A DNA stretch of 64,000 nt from a bacterium (GTDB lineage: Bacteria > Myxococcota_A > Polyangia > Nannocystales > Nannocystaceae), in the NCBI GenBank assembly GCA_024742475.1, contig JANSYI010000036.1:16529-80528 (forward strand), written 5' to 3'. A program made the position numbers and the translations under genes. Shown here piece by piece: positions 10,390 to 19,478 of this stretch. The notes under the pieces are model-generated. The model saw only the letters and a program-made list of their open reading frames with translations, searched no databases and had not been told where the DNA came from. Each line of letters opens with the position of its first letter. Position 1 is the stretch's first letter.

Positions 10390-11071
10390 CAGCCGAGGAC
10401 TCGCCCAGCCGGTCCCATGCAGACGCGCCCGCACCGATCTCACGCCCTCCGACTCGCGTGGCTCGTGCCTGCAGTCCTGCTCACCTGCAGCGCCCCCAGG
10501 GCCGCCCGGGCGTGCTCCTGCACGAGACCGCCCCCCCCGCTGGCTGCCGCTGACGAGGCGGACGTGGTGTTCGAAGGCCGCGCCGAAGCCCCCACCACCG
10601 AGGGGATGCGGCTGCGCACGAACTTCGAGGTCTTGCGCACGTTCAAGGGCGACACGGGCACTCGTGTCGACGTGCTGACGATGAGCAGCTCCGCCGCGTG
10701 CGGGCGACGCTACGTGCCCGGCGAGACCTACCTCGTGTACGCCTTCGCGACCAAGGGCGCGCTGGCGGACAACCTGTGCTCTCGCACCCGCCGCTCCTCG
10801 GAGGCGAGCACCGACTTCGCGATGCTCGGCGAAGGGCTCGACCCCGAGCCCACGCCCGAGCAGGGCGGTTCGGTCGCGAACGTCGAGCCGCCTCGGATCG
10901 CCCCCGAAATCCCGCCCGCGGTCGAGACGGGGCGCCGCGGCTGCTCGGCGTCGGTATCGGGGTTGGCTCACGACGCGGGCGGTCTGTTGGGGGCCGTCGG
11001 GCTCCTCCTCGGCGTTGCCTCGCGGCGACGGCGCGCATACGGTGGCTGCAGTTCGCCTCCCAGGAGCCACG

Positions 11072-12709
<1,638 letters not shown>

Positions 12710-12728
12710 TCGCCCCCCCGCGGCGGCT

Positions 12729-14159
12729 CTACTCGACCGCCTGCGGGTTGAAGCCCTCGACGCGCTTGATGATCCGCCCGGCGGGCAGCGGCTCGTCGGG
12801 GGTCACGTGGTTGATGCGGGCGAGCTCGACGACGGGGATCGACGACGGGTTGGCCTCGTTGAGCGCGGCCAAGGTGGTCTGGGCGCCGAGCGTGAGCAGC
12901 TCGATGCGGGTGGGCTGAACGTTGCGAAGCTTGGGGTCCTTCAGCGGCCGAAAGCTCGCGACGGTGGTGGCGATGGCGTCGGCGTGGGAGGGCCAGACCT
13001 CGGCGGGCGCGGCTGCGATGATGGCGACCACCTGAGAGCCCGAGAGCACGAAGGCGACGAGCCCGGTGAGGCTGCCGTCGCCGCCGGAGATCGAGAACGC
13101 CGACGAGACGGCCGGCGCGCCCCCGATGTTGCCTTCCCACAGCTCCCCCCGGGCGACCTCGGTCTCGGCGAAGAACGCCTCGAGCGCGTCGGCGGGCGTG
13201 GACTCGGCGCTCGGGCCGAGCACGAACAGCGCGTTCTCGTCGGCGGCGAGGCCTACGAGGCCCGAGGTGTCGACCTCGATGGTCCAGTCCTCGGGCATGT
13301 CGACGCGAAAGCCGGCCCGTGGCTGCACGTAGCGGTTGCGCAGCATGAAGCCGTTGCGAGCGTCGCGGCCAAAGACCACGCCGCCCAGCAGCGCCATCCA
13401 CTGCGGGTCGGGGCCAGGCAGGCCGGAGCGACCGAGCGCCTTGGCGACGCGATCGCGGCGCAGCTCGGGCTCGGGGTGGGTGGAGAGCCACGCGGGGACG
13501 CGACTTTGGGAGTCGGCCACGTCGGAGAGGACCCCGAACACCTCGGGCACACCCGCGGTGTCGTATCCGGTAGCGCCGACGTAGCGCACGGCGAGGTCGT
13601 CGGCTTGGTACTCGTCGTCGCGGCTGTACTTGAGCAGGGCCAGGCCCGCGACGCCCGCGGCGAAGCCACCGATGTGGCGCAGGCCGGGGTCGACGACCCG
13701 AAAGACGCCGACGCTGCGCCGCGCGACGTTGGTCTTGCGCAGCTTGACGGCGCCGTGCCGGGCGGTGACGTGGCCCGCCTCGTGGCCGAGCACGCCGGCG
13801 AGCTCGGCCTCGGAGTTGAGATGCGTGAGCAACCCGCGGGTGACGTAGACGAAGCCGCCGGGCAAGGCGAAGGCGTTGACGGTGGGATCGTCGAGCACCC
13901 GGAAGGTCCAGGGCAGCTGCGGTCGCTCGGAGCTCTCGGCGATCTTGGCTCCGACCTCCTCGACCTTGGCGACCAGTGCGGGCGCCTCGGTGTAGGGGCG
14001 CATGGAGCCCATGATCTCCTGGTCGGACTTCCGCCCGAGCTCGACCTCCTCGTTCTCGCTGATCAGGAACGCCTGCACCCGCCCGGTCGCCGGGTTGATG
14101 GAGCACGCAGCGGCTCCACCAAGGACGGCGAGGAGGCTGAGACGAGGGGCCAGGCGCAT
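12729..14159 (-). CDS. M48-family metalloprotease lipoprotein
   Basis: A 476-residue predicted lipoprotein (signal ending AAACSINP, Cys19). It is an M48-type zinc peptidase with HEAGH in VLGHEAGHVTARHG and the third ligand Glu in DDEYQADDLAVRY. Such periplasmic proteases (BepA/YfgC-like) degrade misfolded outer-membrane proteins. Residues after ~270 form a long extra region (VDMPEDWTIEVD, VLSGSQVVAIIAA) ending RIIKRVEGFNPQAVE, possibly a stalk or substrate domain. It starts 5 bp after the dnaJ stop, so the two genes are probably cotranscribed, which suits a protein-quality-control role. Confidence 0.88.
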   Translation of the reverse strand: MRLAPRLSLLAVLGGAAACSINPATGRVQAFLISENEEVELGRKSDQEIMGSMRPYTEAPALVAKVEEVGAKIAESSERPQLPWTFRVLDDPTVNAFALPGGFVYVTRGLLTHLNSEAELAGVLGHEAGHVTARHGAVKLRKTNVARRSVGVFRVVDPGLRHIGGFAAGVAGLALLKYSRDDEYQADDLAVRYVGATGYDTAGVPEVFGVLSDVADSQSRVPAWLSTHPEPELRRDRVAKALGRSGLPGPDPQWMALLGGVVFGRDARNGFMLRNRYVQPRAGFRVDMPEDWTIEVDTSGLVGLAADENALFVLGPSAESTPADALEAFFAETEVARGELWEGNIGGAPAVSSAFSISGGDGSLTGLVAFVLSGSQVVAIIAAAPAEVWPSHADAIATTVASFRPLKDPKLRNVQPTRIELLTLGAQTTLAALNEANPSSIPVVELARINHVTPDEPLPAGRIIKRVEGFNPQAVE

Positions 14160-14164
14160 GGCGT

Positions 14165-15277
14165 TCAGCCGCGACGGCGGCGCTTCTTGCCGAACCCGAA
14201 GAAGCCCGAGCTGCCCTTGGAGACGTCTTCGTCGCGCTCCTCGGCGATGCGCTGCAGCGCGACGAGGTGCTCTTCGCTGAGATCGTCGGGGACGCGGACC
14301 TCGACGTGCACGATGTGATCACCGCGGCCGCGCCCTCGACCGAGCACGGGCATGCCCTTGCCCTTGAGCTTGATCGTGGCGCCGGGCTGGGTGCCGGGCT
14401 CGATCTCGATGTCGACCCTGCCCTCGAGGGTGTCTGCCTCGACGTCGCAACCGATGGCGGCTTGAAACATGGTGACGATGACGTTGCTGTGGATGTCGAA
14501 CTCGTCGCGGATGAACCGAGGGTCTTCCGTGACGCGGACGATGACGTAGAGGTTGCCCGGAGGCCCGCCGCCTGCCCCGGGCAAGCCGCGCCCTTGGATG
14601 CGCAGGGTCTGGCCGTCGTCGATGCCGGCGGGCACGTTGATGGTGAGCGTGGACTCGCGCTCGACGGTGCCGGTGCCGCTGCAGTCGCCGCAGGGGTTGG
14701 AGATCACCTTGCCCTGGCCGCGACAGGCGGGGCAGGTGGTCTGCAGGGTGAAGAAGCCTTGGCGGTGGATGACCTGGCCCTGGCCGTTGCACTGCGGGCA
14801 GGTCTGCGGCGAGGAGCCCGGCTCGGCCCCGGAACCATCGCACGAGTCACACGACTCGGGCCGGGAGATCGACACGTCGTGCTCGCCGCCCTCGAAGGCG
14901 TCCGAGAGGCTGACCCGCAGCTCGACCTTCATGTCGCCGCCACGGCGAGCGCCGCCACGGCGCTGTCCGAAACCGAACAGACCCCCGAAGAGGTCCTCGA
15001 AGTGGGACATGACCTCGTCGGTGCCCGAGAAGCCCGAGAAGCCCGCACGCGACGGACCCTCGTGGCCATAACGGTCATACAGCTCGCGCTTTTCGCCGTC
15101 GTTGAGCACCTCGAAGGCCTCGGCGGCCTCCTTGAAGCGCTCCTCGGCCTCGGCATCGTCCGGATTGCGATCCGGGTGATACTTCATCGCGCACTTGCGG
15201 TAGGCCTTCTTGATGTCGCTGGCACCAGCGTCACGGCCAACACCCAGGACTTCGTAGTAATCTCGCTTCGCGGACAC
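14165..15277 (-). CDS. dnaJ: Molecular chaperone DnaJ
   Basis: A 370-residue Hsp40. It has an N-terminal J domain with HPD (KYHPDRNP), a Gly/Phe-rich linker, then four zinc-binding CxxCxGxG motifs (CDSCDGSG, CPQCNGQG, CPACRGQG, CGDCSGTG), and the C-terminal substrate-binding domains (LTINVPAGIDDG, GDHIVHVEV). It stimulates DnaK ATPase. No dnaK or grpE is nearby, and no CIRCE element is seen upstream. The tail KKRRRR is unusual. It is the first gene of the dnaJ-M48 protease operon. Confidence 0.95.
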   Translation of the reverse strand: MSAKRDYYEVLGVGRDAGASDIKKAYRKCAMKYHPDRNPDDAEAEERFKEAAEAFEVLNDGEKRELYDRYGHEGPSRAGFSGFSGTDEVMSHFEDLFGGLFGFGQRRGGARRGGDMKVELRVSLSDAFEGGEHDVSISRPESCDSCDGSGAEPGSSPQTCPQCNGQGQVIHRQGFFTLQTTCPACRGQGKVISNPCGDCSGTGTVERESTLTINVPAGIDDGQTLRIQGRGLPGAGGGPPGNLYVIVRVTEDPRFIRDEFDIHSNVIVTMFQAAIGCDVEADTLEGRVDIEIEPGTQPGATIKLKGKGMPVLGRGRGRGDHIVHVEVRVPDDLSEEHLVALQRIAEERDEDVSKGSSGFFGFGKKRRRRG

Positions 15278-15385
15278 CGCGCGCGGAAGCTAAGCATCGC
15301 CACCCCTGCTGTCAACGGGGAGGACCGCTTTGCTCCCCCCGGGCTGTGGTACGTTTTCGACCGCCCAAAGCCGGCCCAGACCCCC

Positions 15386-16114
15386 ATGTCCACCGCCTTC
15401 GTTCGCCCGTCCGCCTTTCGCACCCTGTTCCACGGCGCCCTCGTCGCGACCGCGCTGTCCACGGCAGCCTGCGCAGACGATCCCGGCCCGGGCAAACTCT
15501 TCGACGAAGACGGCGCTTGGGAGCTGCAGAGCTTCGCCCTCGAGGGATCGGGCCTCGAGCAGGTGGCCTCGGCGCGCGGCGGCGAGCTGCTGATGCGGTT
15601 CGACAACGAGAACCGCGTGGTGCAGACGGCGATGTGCGCGAACAACGAACGCGCAACGCCCTCCAACACCGAGTGCGAGGGCGTCAACGACTCGCAATGG
15701 TTCTGCCACTGCTTCGCCTACGACTTCGTGGAAGACGAGATGGCGTGGCTCGAGTTCGAAGCGGGCGCCACCGTGCCGGTGGTCAAGGTCGGCGACGCGG
15801 CCCAAGCGGACGCCGGCGGTGCTGACGAGTCCGGCGACACCGACACCGACACCGACGGCAGCGGCGAAGAGGGCGGCGACGAAGGTGGAGCCGACGCAGG
15901 CGGAGGCGACGAGGCCCCCGCCGATGGCATCCACATGCTCACCGTCGCGGAGATCTCCGGCGCCGCCGCGACGATCGACTTCACCCCGCTGCCCGCCGAA
16001 GTGTTCGGCTCCAACGGCACCACGTCCAAGTACACGTTCGTCAAGAAGGCCGGCTCCGTCTACGACGTGGTCCTCGAGGACCCCGAGCGCCCGTCCTGCG
16101 AGCCCTGCATCTGA
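15386..16114 (+). CDS. Predicted lipoprotein with acidic Gly/Asp/Thr linker
   Basis: A 242-residue protein of unknown function. A signal peptide ends at STAACADD, giving a lipid-anchored protein. The N-terminal domain (AWELQSFALEGSGLEQ, with Cys in MCANNERATPSNTECEG and FCHCFAY) is followed by a low-complexity acidic linker at about 137-180 (DTDTDTDGSGEEGGDEGG) and a short beta-rich C-terminal piece ending SCEPCI. The linker style recurs in other lipoproteins of this window. It is divergent from dnaJ. A hairpin just after the stop may end transcription. Confidence 0.75.
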   Translation: MSTAFVRPSAFRTLFHGALVATALSTAACADDPGPGKLFDEDGAWELQSFALEGSGLEQVASARGGELLMRFDNENRVVQTAMCANNERATPSNTECEGVNDSQWFCHCFAYDFVEDEMAWLEFEAGATVPVVKVGDAAQADAGGADESGDTDTDTDGSGEEGGDEGGADAGGGDEAPADGIHMLTVAEISGAAATIDFTPLPAEVFGSNGTTSKYTFVKKAGSVYDVVLEDPERPSCEPCI

Positions 16115-16139
16115 CCCCGGAGTGGAACCCTCGGGGTTT
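16114..16139 (+). terminator. Terminator-like hairpin after the lipoprotein gene
   Basis: ACCCCG at 16114-16119 pairs with CGGGGT at 16132-16137, with flanking G-T pairs, followed by TTTC. The hairpin overlaps the last base of the stop codon and lies 42 bp before the tRNA, so it could separate the two transcripts. The U-run is short, hence moderate confidence. Confidence 0.45.
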
Positions 16140-16180
16140 CAGCTGGACAGCACCGCGCACCGTCGGCTAGGTTCCGCCGC

Positions 16181-16275
16181 GGAAGCGCTTGACGTGCTGG
16201 TGCTGTCCGCGGACTTCAAATCCGTTGTGGGGCGCGAGGAGCGTCCCGGGCAGGTTCGATTCCTGTGCGCTTCCG
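16181..16275 (+). tRNA. selC: tRNA-Sec (anticodon UCA)
   Basis: A 95-nt selenocysteine tRNA. The acceptor stem is 8 bp and perfect (16181-16188 with 16267-16274, GGAAGCGC/GCGCTTCC), the T stem is 5 bp (16250-16254 with 16262-16266) around loop TTCGATT, giving the bacterial 8+5 arrangement. The anticodon loop CTTCAAA (16214-16220) holds TCA at 16216-16218, flanked by a 5-bp stem. A long GC-rich variable arm (about 16226-16249) carries GCGTCCCGGGCAGG, as in known tRNA-Sec genes. The discriminator is G16275 and CCA is not encoded. It implies that the organism reads UGA as selenocysteine; selA, selB and selD are not in the window. Confidence 0.93.
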
Positions 16276-16323
16276 TTACTTGAACGCTTCGCAGCCGCCC
16301 GCTGCCGAGCGGCCCGTCGGCGC

Positions 16324-16734
16324 CTACCAGCAGACGTCGTCGCGGCTCTCGCAGTCGCCGCCCCAGTCGCAGCAGATCCAGTCGTGGCCGCAGACGCTCG
16401 GCCCCTGTGCAAGGCACCATCCGTCACCGTCGGCGCAGTAGTCCCAGCCGCCTCCGATGTCTTGGCACTGGGGCGTAGCGCGCTGCGCTTGGGTCTGCGC
16501 CGTGAAGCCGTCGGTGGCCGCGGGCGTCTGCGACTGCTCCACCTCGTGCACCGCGTCGTGCAGCAGCGTCCCCGCATCGTCGTGCACCACCACCTCGACC
16601 GTGCCATCGTCCGTGAACGTCTGGACTTCGATGCCGTCCAGCGTTCGGTGAGTCGAGGGGGCCTCGGCGCCGTCACACGCGGCGGTGGTCAAGACGGAGA
16701 GGGTGAGGAGTGTTTGAACGATGGGTCGCATCAT
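16324..16734 (-). CDS. Cys-rich predicted lipoprotein, unknown function
   Basis: A 136-residue protein with a signal peptide ending at LTTAACDG (Cys20). A short middle domain (VQTFTDDGTVEVVVHDD) resembles a small beta structure. The last ~50 residues hold nine Cys and several Trp (WDYCADGDGW, CGHDWICCDWGG, DDVCW), probably disulphide-linked and secreted. I do not recognise a family. Two 12-bp direct repeats lie 70 bp upstream of the start and may be an operator. A second in-frame ATG directly after the first is an equivalent start. Confidence 0.75.
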   Translation of the reverse strand: MMRPIVQTLLTLSVLTTAACDGAEAPSTHRTLDGIEVQTFTDDGTVEVVVHDDAGTLLHDAVHEVEQSQTPAATDGFTAQTQAQRATPQCQDIGGGWDYCADGDGWCLAQGPSVCGHDWICCDWGGDCESRDDVCW

Positions 16735-16803
16735 GACCTACATCGTTCGGGCCCCCACCCAGGCCCGCAAGCCGTCGGTCGCACCAGCCCACGATTTGCC
16801 CAT

Positions 16804-16837
16804 CTCGGGAAGCGTCGTTGCTCGACTCGGGAAGCGT
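16804..16837 (-). promoter_or_regulatory. Pair of 12-bp direct repeats, candidate activator or regulator site
   Basis: CTCGGGAAGCGT occurs perfectly at 16804-16815 and 16826-16837, 22 bp start to start. Read on the minus strand this is ACGCTTCCCGAG twice, two helical turns apart, ending 70 bp before the Cys-rich lipoprotein start. This geometry fits tandem binding of a response regulator or dimeric activator. No downstream gene on the other strand is closer. Confidence 0.45.
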
Positions 16838-16911
16838 TTTGCCCAACGCGGGCGACACCGCCGCCACGACCTCCAGCGGCGTCCGGCGATGCGTCCCTCC
16901 CGCGCCGCGCG

Positions 16912-17478
16912 CTACTCCGAGAGCCCGTCGTAGATCGCCTCGAACCCGGGCTCGATCGTCTTCCAGTCTTCAACCGGACCTTGCACGACCAGGATCACCG
17001 TCTGGTCCTCTCGATCGCGCTGAAGCGTCTGCAGCCGGTTGGGCACCTTCTCGCCGAGCAGCCCGACCTCCACCACGGCTTTGCGGCCCTGCCAGCTGTT
17101 GCCCAAGAGGTCACGGCTGTACGCCTCGTCGCTGCGGACCGAGAGCTCGAAGACCCCGCCCAGCTCCGTCTGCGCGGCGTCTTTCATGCCCTCGACGTAC
17201 GTGTCGAACACCTCCTGCGGCGTCAGGCCCACCCCGGGCTCGAACACCTGAATCATCGCGAGCGCGTTGCCGCTGCTCTCGATGGTCAGCGAAGCGAACT
17301 CCACGCCGTCGAGGTCCTCGGTCTCTTTCTCGACCGTCCAGTTGCCCGGGTACTGCACGGTCAGGCCCGCCACCGTCGTCGACTTCTTGTTCTCGAGATC
17401 GGGCTTGGGCTCGAAGAAGAACCCGCAACCGCCGATCGCGACGGAGACCAACACCAGGGACGGAAGACGTGCACCCAC
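16912..17478 (-). CDS. Predicted lipoprotein, PsbP/DUF1795-like
   Basis: A 188-residue protein with a signal peptide ending VAIGGCGFF (Cys18). The segment LTVQYPGNWTVEKETE and VEFASLTIESSGNALAMIQV resembles PsbP-like or DUF1795 proteins, which are small periplasmic beta proteins of varied roles. No catalytic residues are apparent. It follows, in the same direction, the quinone-oxidoreductase-type gene by only 17 bp and could be cotranscribed with it. Confidence 0.72.
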   Translation of the reverse strand: MGARLPSLVLVSVAIGGCGFFFEPKPDLENKKSTTVAGLTVQYPGNWTVEKETEDLDGVEFASLTIESSGNALAMIQVFEPGVGLTPQEVFDTYVEGMKDAAQTELGGVFELSVRSDEAYSRDLLGNSWQGRKAVVEVGLLGEKVPNRLQTLQRDREDQTVILVVQGPVEDWKTIEPGFEAIYDGLSE

Positions 17479-17495
17479 CGCGCAAGGGTATCAAC

Positions 17496-18482
17496 TCACG
17501 CCACCGCGCTGAGCGCCCCGGGGAAGTCGAGCACCACCGCGCCTTGCTTGTGGCGCGCTTCCACCAGCCGGTGCGCGTCGATCACCTCGGCCATCGGGAA
17601 CCGGCGCCCGATCACGGGCCGCAGCTGCCCGGCCTCGACGCGCGCCCGCACGCGCTCCAGCCCCGCGAGATCGTCGAGCGCCACCCCGGAGATGACCCGC
17701 GGGCCGGAGCCGAAGCGCGTCGTCACGGCCTGCAGCAGCTCCCGGATGCCGCCCTCGATGAACACGTGGCGGCCCTTCGGGGAGAGCATCGGCTCGAACG
17801 CGCGAAAGCTCGACTTGCCCACCGTGTCGACCACCACGTCGAACGGGCCTGGCAGCGACGCGATGTCGACCGTCCTGTAGTCGACCGTGTGCGTCGCTCC
17901 CAGCGTGCGCACGAGCTCCGCGTTGGCCCCGCTGCACACCCCCGTGACCTCCGCCCCGAGCGCGCGAGCGACCTGCACCAAGTACACCCCCACCCCACCG
18001 GACGCCCCGATCACCAGCACCCTCTCGCCTGCGCGAACCTTCGCGCGGTCCTCCAGGAACGACAGCGCCGTGATCGCCCCGAAGGGCAGCGACACCGCCT
18101 CCGCATACGACAGGCCCCGGGGCATCGTCGTCACCACCGAGCCCTGCGGCACCGCAATGACCTCCGCGTTCGCGCCCGACGTCGTGCCGAACACGTCGTC
18201 CCCCACCGAGAAGCGCGTCACGTCCGCGCCCACCTCGACCACGCGGCCGGCGAACTCGCGGCCCGTCGTCCGCTGACGCGGCTTGGTGATGCCCATCAAG
18301 AGGCGACCCAGCAACGCCATGCCGCCGCCGAAATCCCCCGCGCGCATGCGCCACTCGGCCGTCGTCACCGAGGTGGCCATCACCTCGACGAGAATGTCCG
18401 TGCGACCCGCGCGGGGCACGGGACGGTCTTCGAACGCGAGGACGTCAGGGGAACCGTAGCGGTCTGCAACGATGGCTTTCAT
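17496..18482 (-). CDS. Medium-chain NADPH:quinone-oxidoreductase-type dehydrogenase
   Basis: A 328-residue zinc-independent MDR enzyme. The N-terminal GroES-like domain has GREFAGRVVEVGADVTRFSVGD, and the Rossmann domain carries VLVIGASGGVGVYLVQVARALGA, followed by GATHTVDYR, which are typical quinone oxidoreductase/enoyl-reductase-like features that use NADPH. No zinc-ligand Cys cluster is seen. It is divergent from a LysR-type regulator sharing a 60-bp intergenic region, so it is the likely target of that regulator. Substrate unknown; quinones or unsaturated carbonyls are plausible. Confidence 0.88.
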   Translation of the reverse strand: MKAIVADRYGSPDVLAFEDRPVPRAGRTDILVEVMATSVTTAEWRMRAGDFGGGMALLGRLLMGITKPRQRTTGREFAGRVVEVGADVTRFSVGDDVFGTTSGANAEVIAVPQGSVVTTMPRGLSYAEAVSLPFGAITALSFLEDRAKVRAGERVLVIGASGGVGVYLVQVARALGAEVTGVCSGANAELVRTLGATHTVDYRTVDIASLPGPFDVVVDTVGKSSFRAFEPMLSPKGRHVFIEGGIRELLQAVTTRFGSGPRVISGVALDDLAGLERVRARVEAGQLRPVIGRRFPMAEVIDAHRLVEARHKQGAVVLDFPGALSAVA

Positions 18483-18535
18483 CACGTCCTGAGCGTAGGC
18501 GCGCGCGGCCCAGGCCACATCGTCCAGATCCGTTG

Positions 18536-18556
18536 ATGCGGTATGCATGCACGCAT
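18536..18556. promoter_or_regulatory. Candidate LysR operator, ATGCG-N11-CGCAT
   Basis: A perfect inverted repeat ATGCG (18536-18540) and CGCAT (18552-18556) spaced by 11 nt, with an inner ATGCAT palindrome. It covers the LysR start region and lies between two divergent genes, where LysR regulators typically bind and autoregulate. It overlaps both candidate ATG starts (18543 and 18555), so a downstream start or autoregulation over the start codon must be considered. Confidence 0.5.
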
Positions 18557-19454
18557 GGAATGGCGGACGGTGCGATTCGACTGGAACCGGGCGCGAGCGT
18601 TCCTCGTCACCGCCGAGGAGGGCTCCCTCTCCGCCGCGGCCAAGGCCCTGGGCATGTCGCAGCCCACCCTCGGGCGCCAGGTCGACGCCCTCGAGTCCGA
18701 GCTCGACGTCACTTTGTTCGAGCGCGTCGGCAGACGCCTCGTGCTGACCGACGCCGGCGCCGACCTCTTGCAGCACGCCCGCGCCATGGGAGAGGCCGCC
18801 AGCCGCGTGTCGATGGCCGCCTCCAGCCAGTCCGAGGCCGTCCACGGCGTCGTCACCGTCAGCGCGAGCGAGGCCTTTGCGGCCCACGTGCTGCCTCCCG
18901 TCCTCGCCACCTTGCGGGCCCGCGCGCCCGGCATCCAGGTCGACGTCGTCGCGACCGGCGAGCGCAGCGACCTTCTGCGTCGCGAGGCCGACATCGCCGT
19001 GCGCAACGTCCGTCCCGACCACCCCGACCTGCTCGCGCGCAAGCTGTGCGACATGGACGGATCGCTCTACGCCGCCTCGAGCTACCTCGACCGCATCGGC
19101 CGGCCCATGACCCTCGAGCGCCTGCACGCGTGCGACTTCATCGCGTGGAACCGCGACGCTCCCCTGCGTGAGCGATTGGAGGAGATCGGACTGAAGCTCA
19201 CCGAGGCGAGCTTTCCATTCGTCTGCGACAACCACCTCGTGCAGTGGGCCATGGTCAAGCAGGGCCTGGGCGTCGGCATTCAGGCCTCGGTGATCGCCGA
19301 CGCCGAGCCAGGCATCGAGCGGGCCGTCGCCGACCTCCCGCCCATCCCCTTCCCCGTCTGGCTCGTCTCGCACCGCGAGCTGCACACCTCACGGCGCGTT
19401 CGCACCGTGTTCGACATGCTGGCCGAGGCGCTCGAGCCCTCAGCGTCGCGCTGA
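18543..19454 (+). CDS. LysR-family transcriptional regulator
   Basis: A 303-residue LysR-type regulator. The N-terminal winged helix-turn-helix is clear: FDWNRARAFLVTAEEGSLSAAAKALGMSQPTLGRQVDALESEL, then VTLFERVGRRLVLTDAG. The C-terminal ~215 residues form the periplasmic-binding-like effector domain. It is divergent from the MDR dehydrogenase and probably controls it. The start could be ATG 18543 or 18555; both overlap the inverted repeat at 18536-18556. Confidence 0.88.
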   Translation: MHARMEWRTVRFDWNRARAFLVTAEEGSLSAAAKALGMSQPTLGRQVDALESELDVTLFERVGRRLVLTDAGADLLQHARAMGEAASRVSMAASSQSEAVHGVVTVSASEAFAAHVLPPVLATLRARAPGIQVDVVATGERSDLLRREADIAVRNVRPDHPDLLARKLCDMDGSLYAASSYLDRIGRPMTLERLHACDFIAWNRDAPLRERLEEIGLKLTEASFPFVCDNHLVQWAMVKQGLGVGIQASVIADAEPGIERAVADLPPIPFPVWLVSHRELHTSRRVRTVFDMLAEALEPSASR

Positions 19455-19478
19455 ACTCGCCGCCGTCGAGCGCGACGC

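Noticed and set aside
15317..15338. GGGGAG/CTCCCC hairpin upstream of dnaJ as a heat-shock element (CIRCE)
   Set aside because: The sequence does not match the CIRCE consensus and its location is in the region shared with the divergent lipoprotein; a chance GC hairpin is as likely.
16181..16275. A TGA-containing selenoprotein gene within this window
   Set aside because: All genes called here end with complete domains; no frame interrupted by TGA with a plausible continuation was found by eye.
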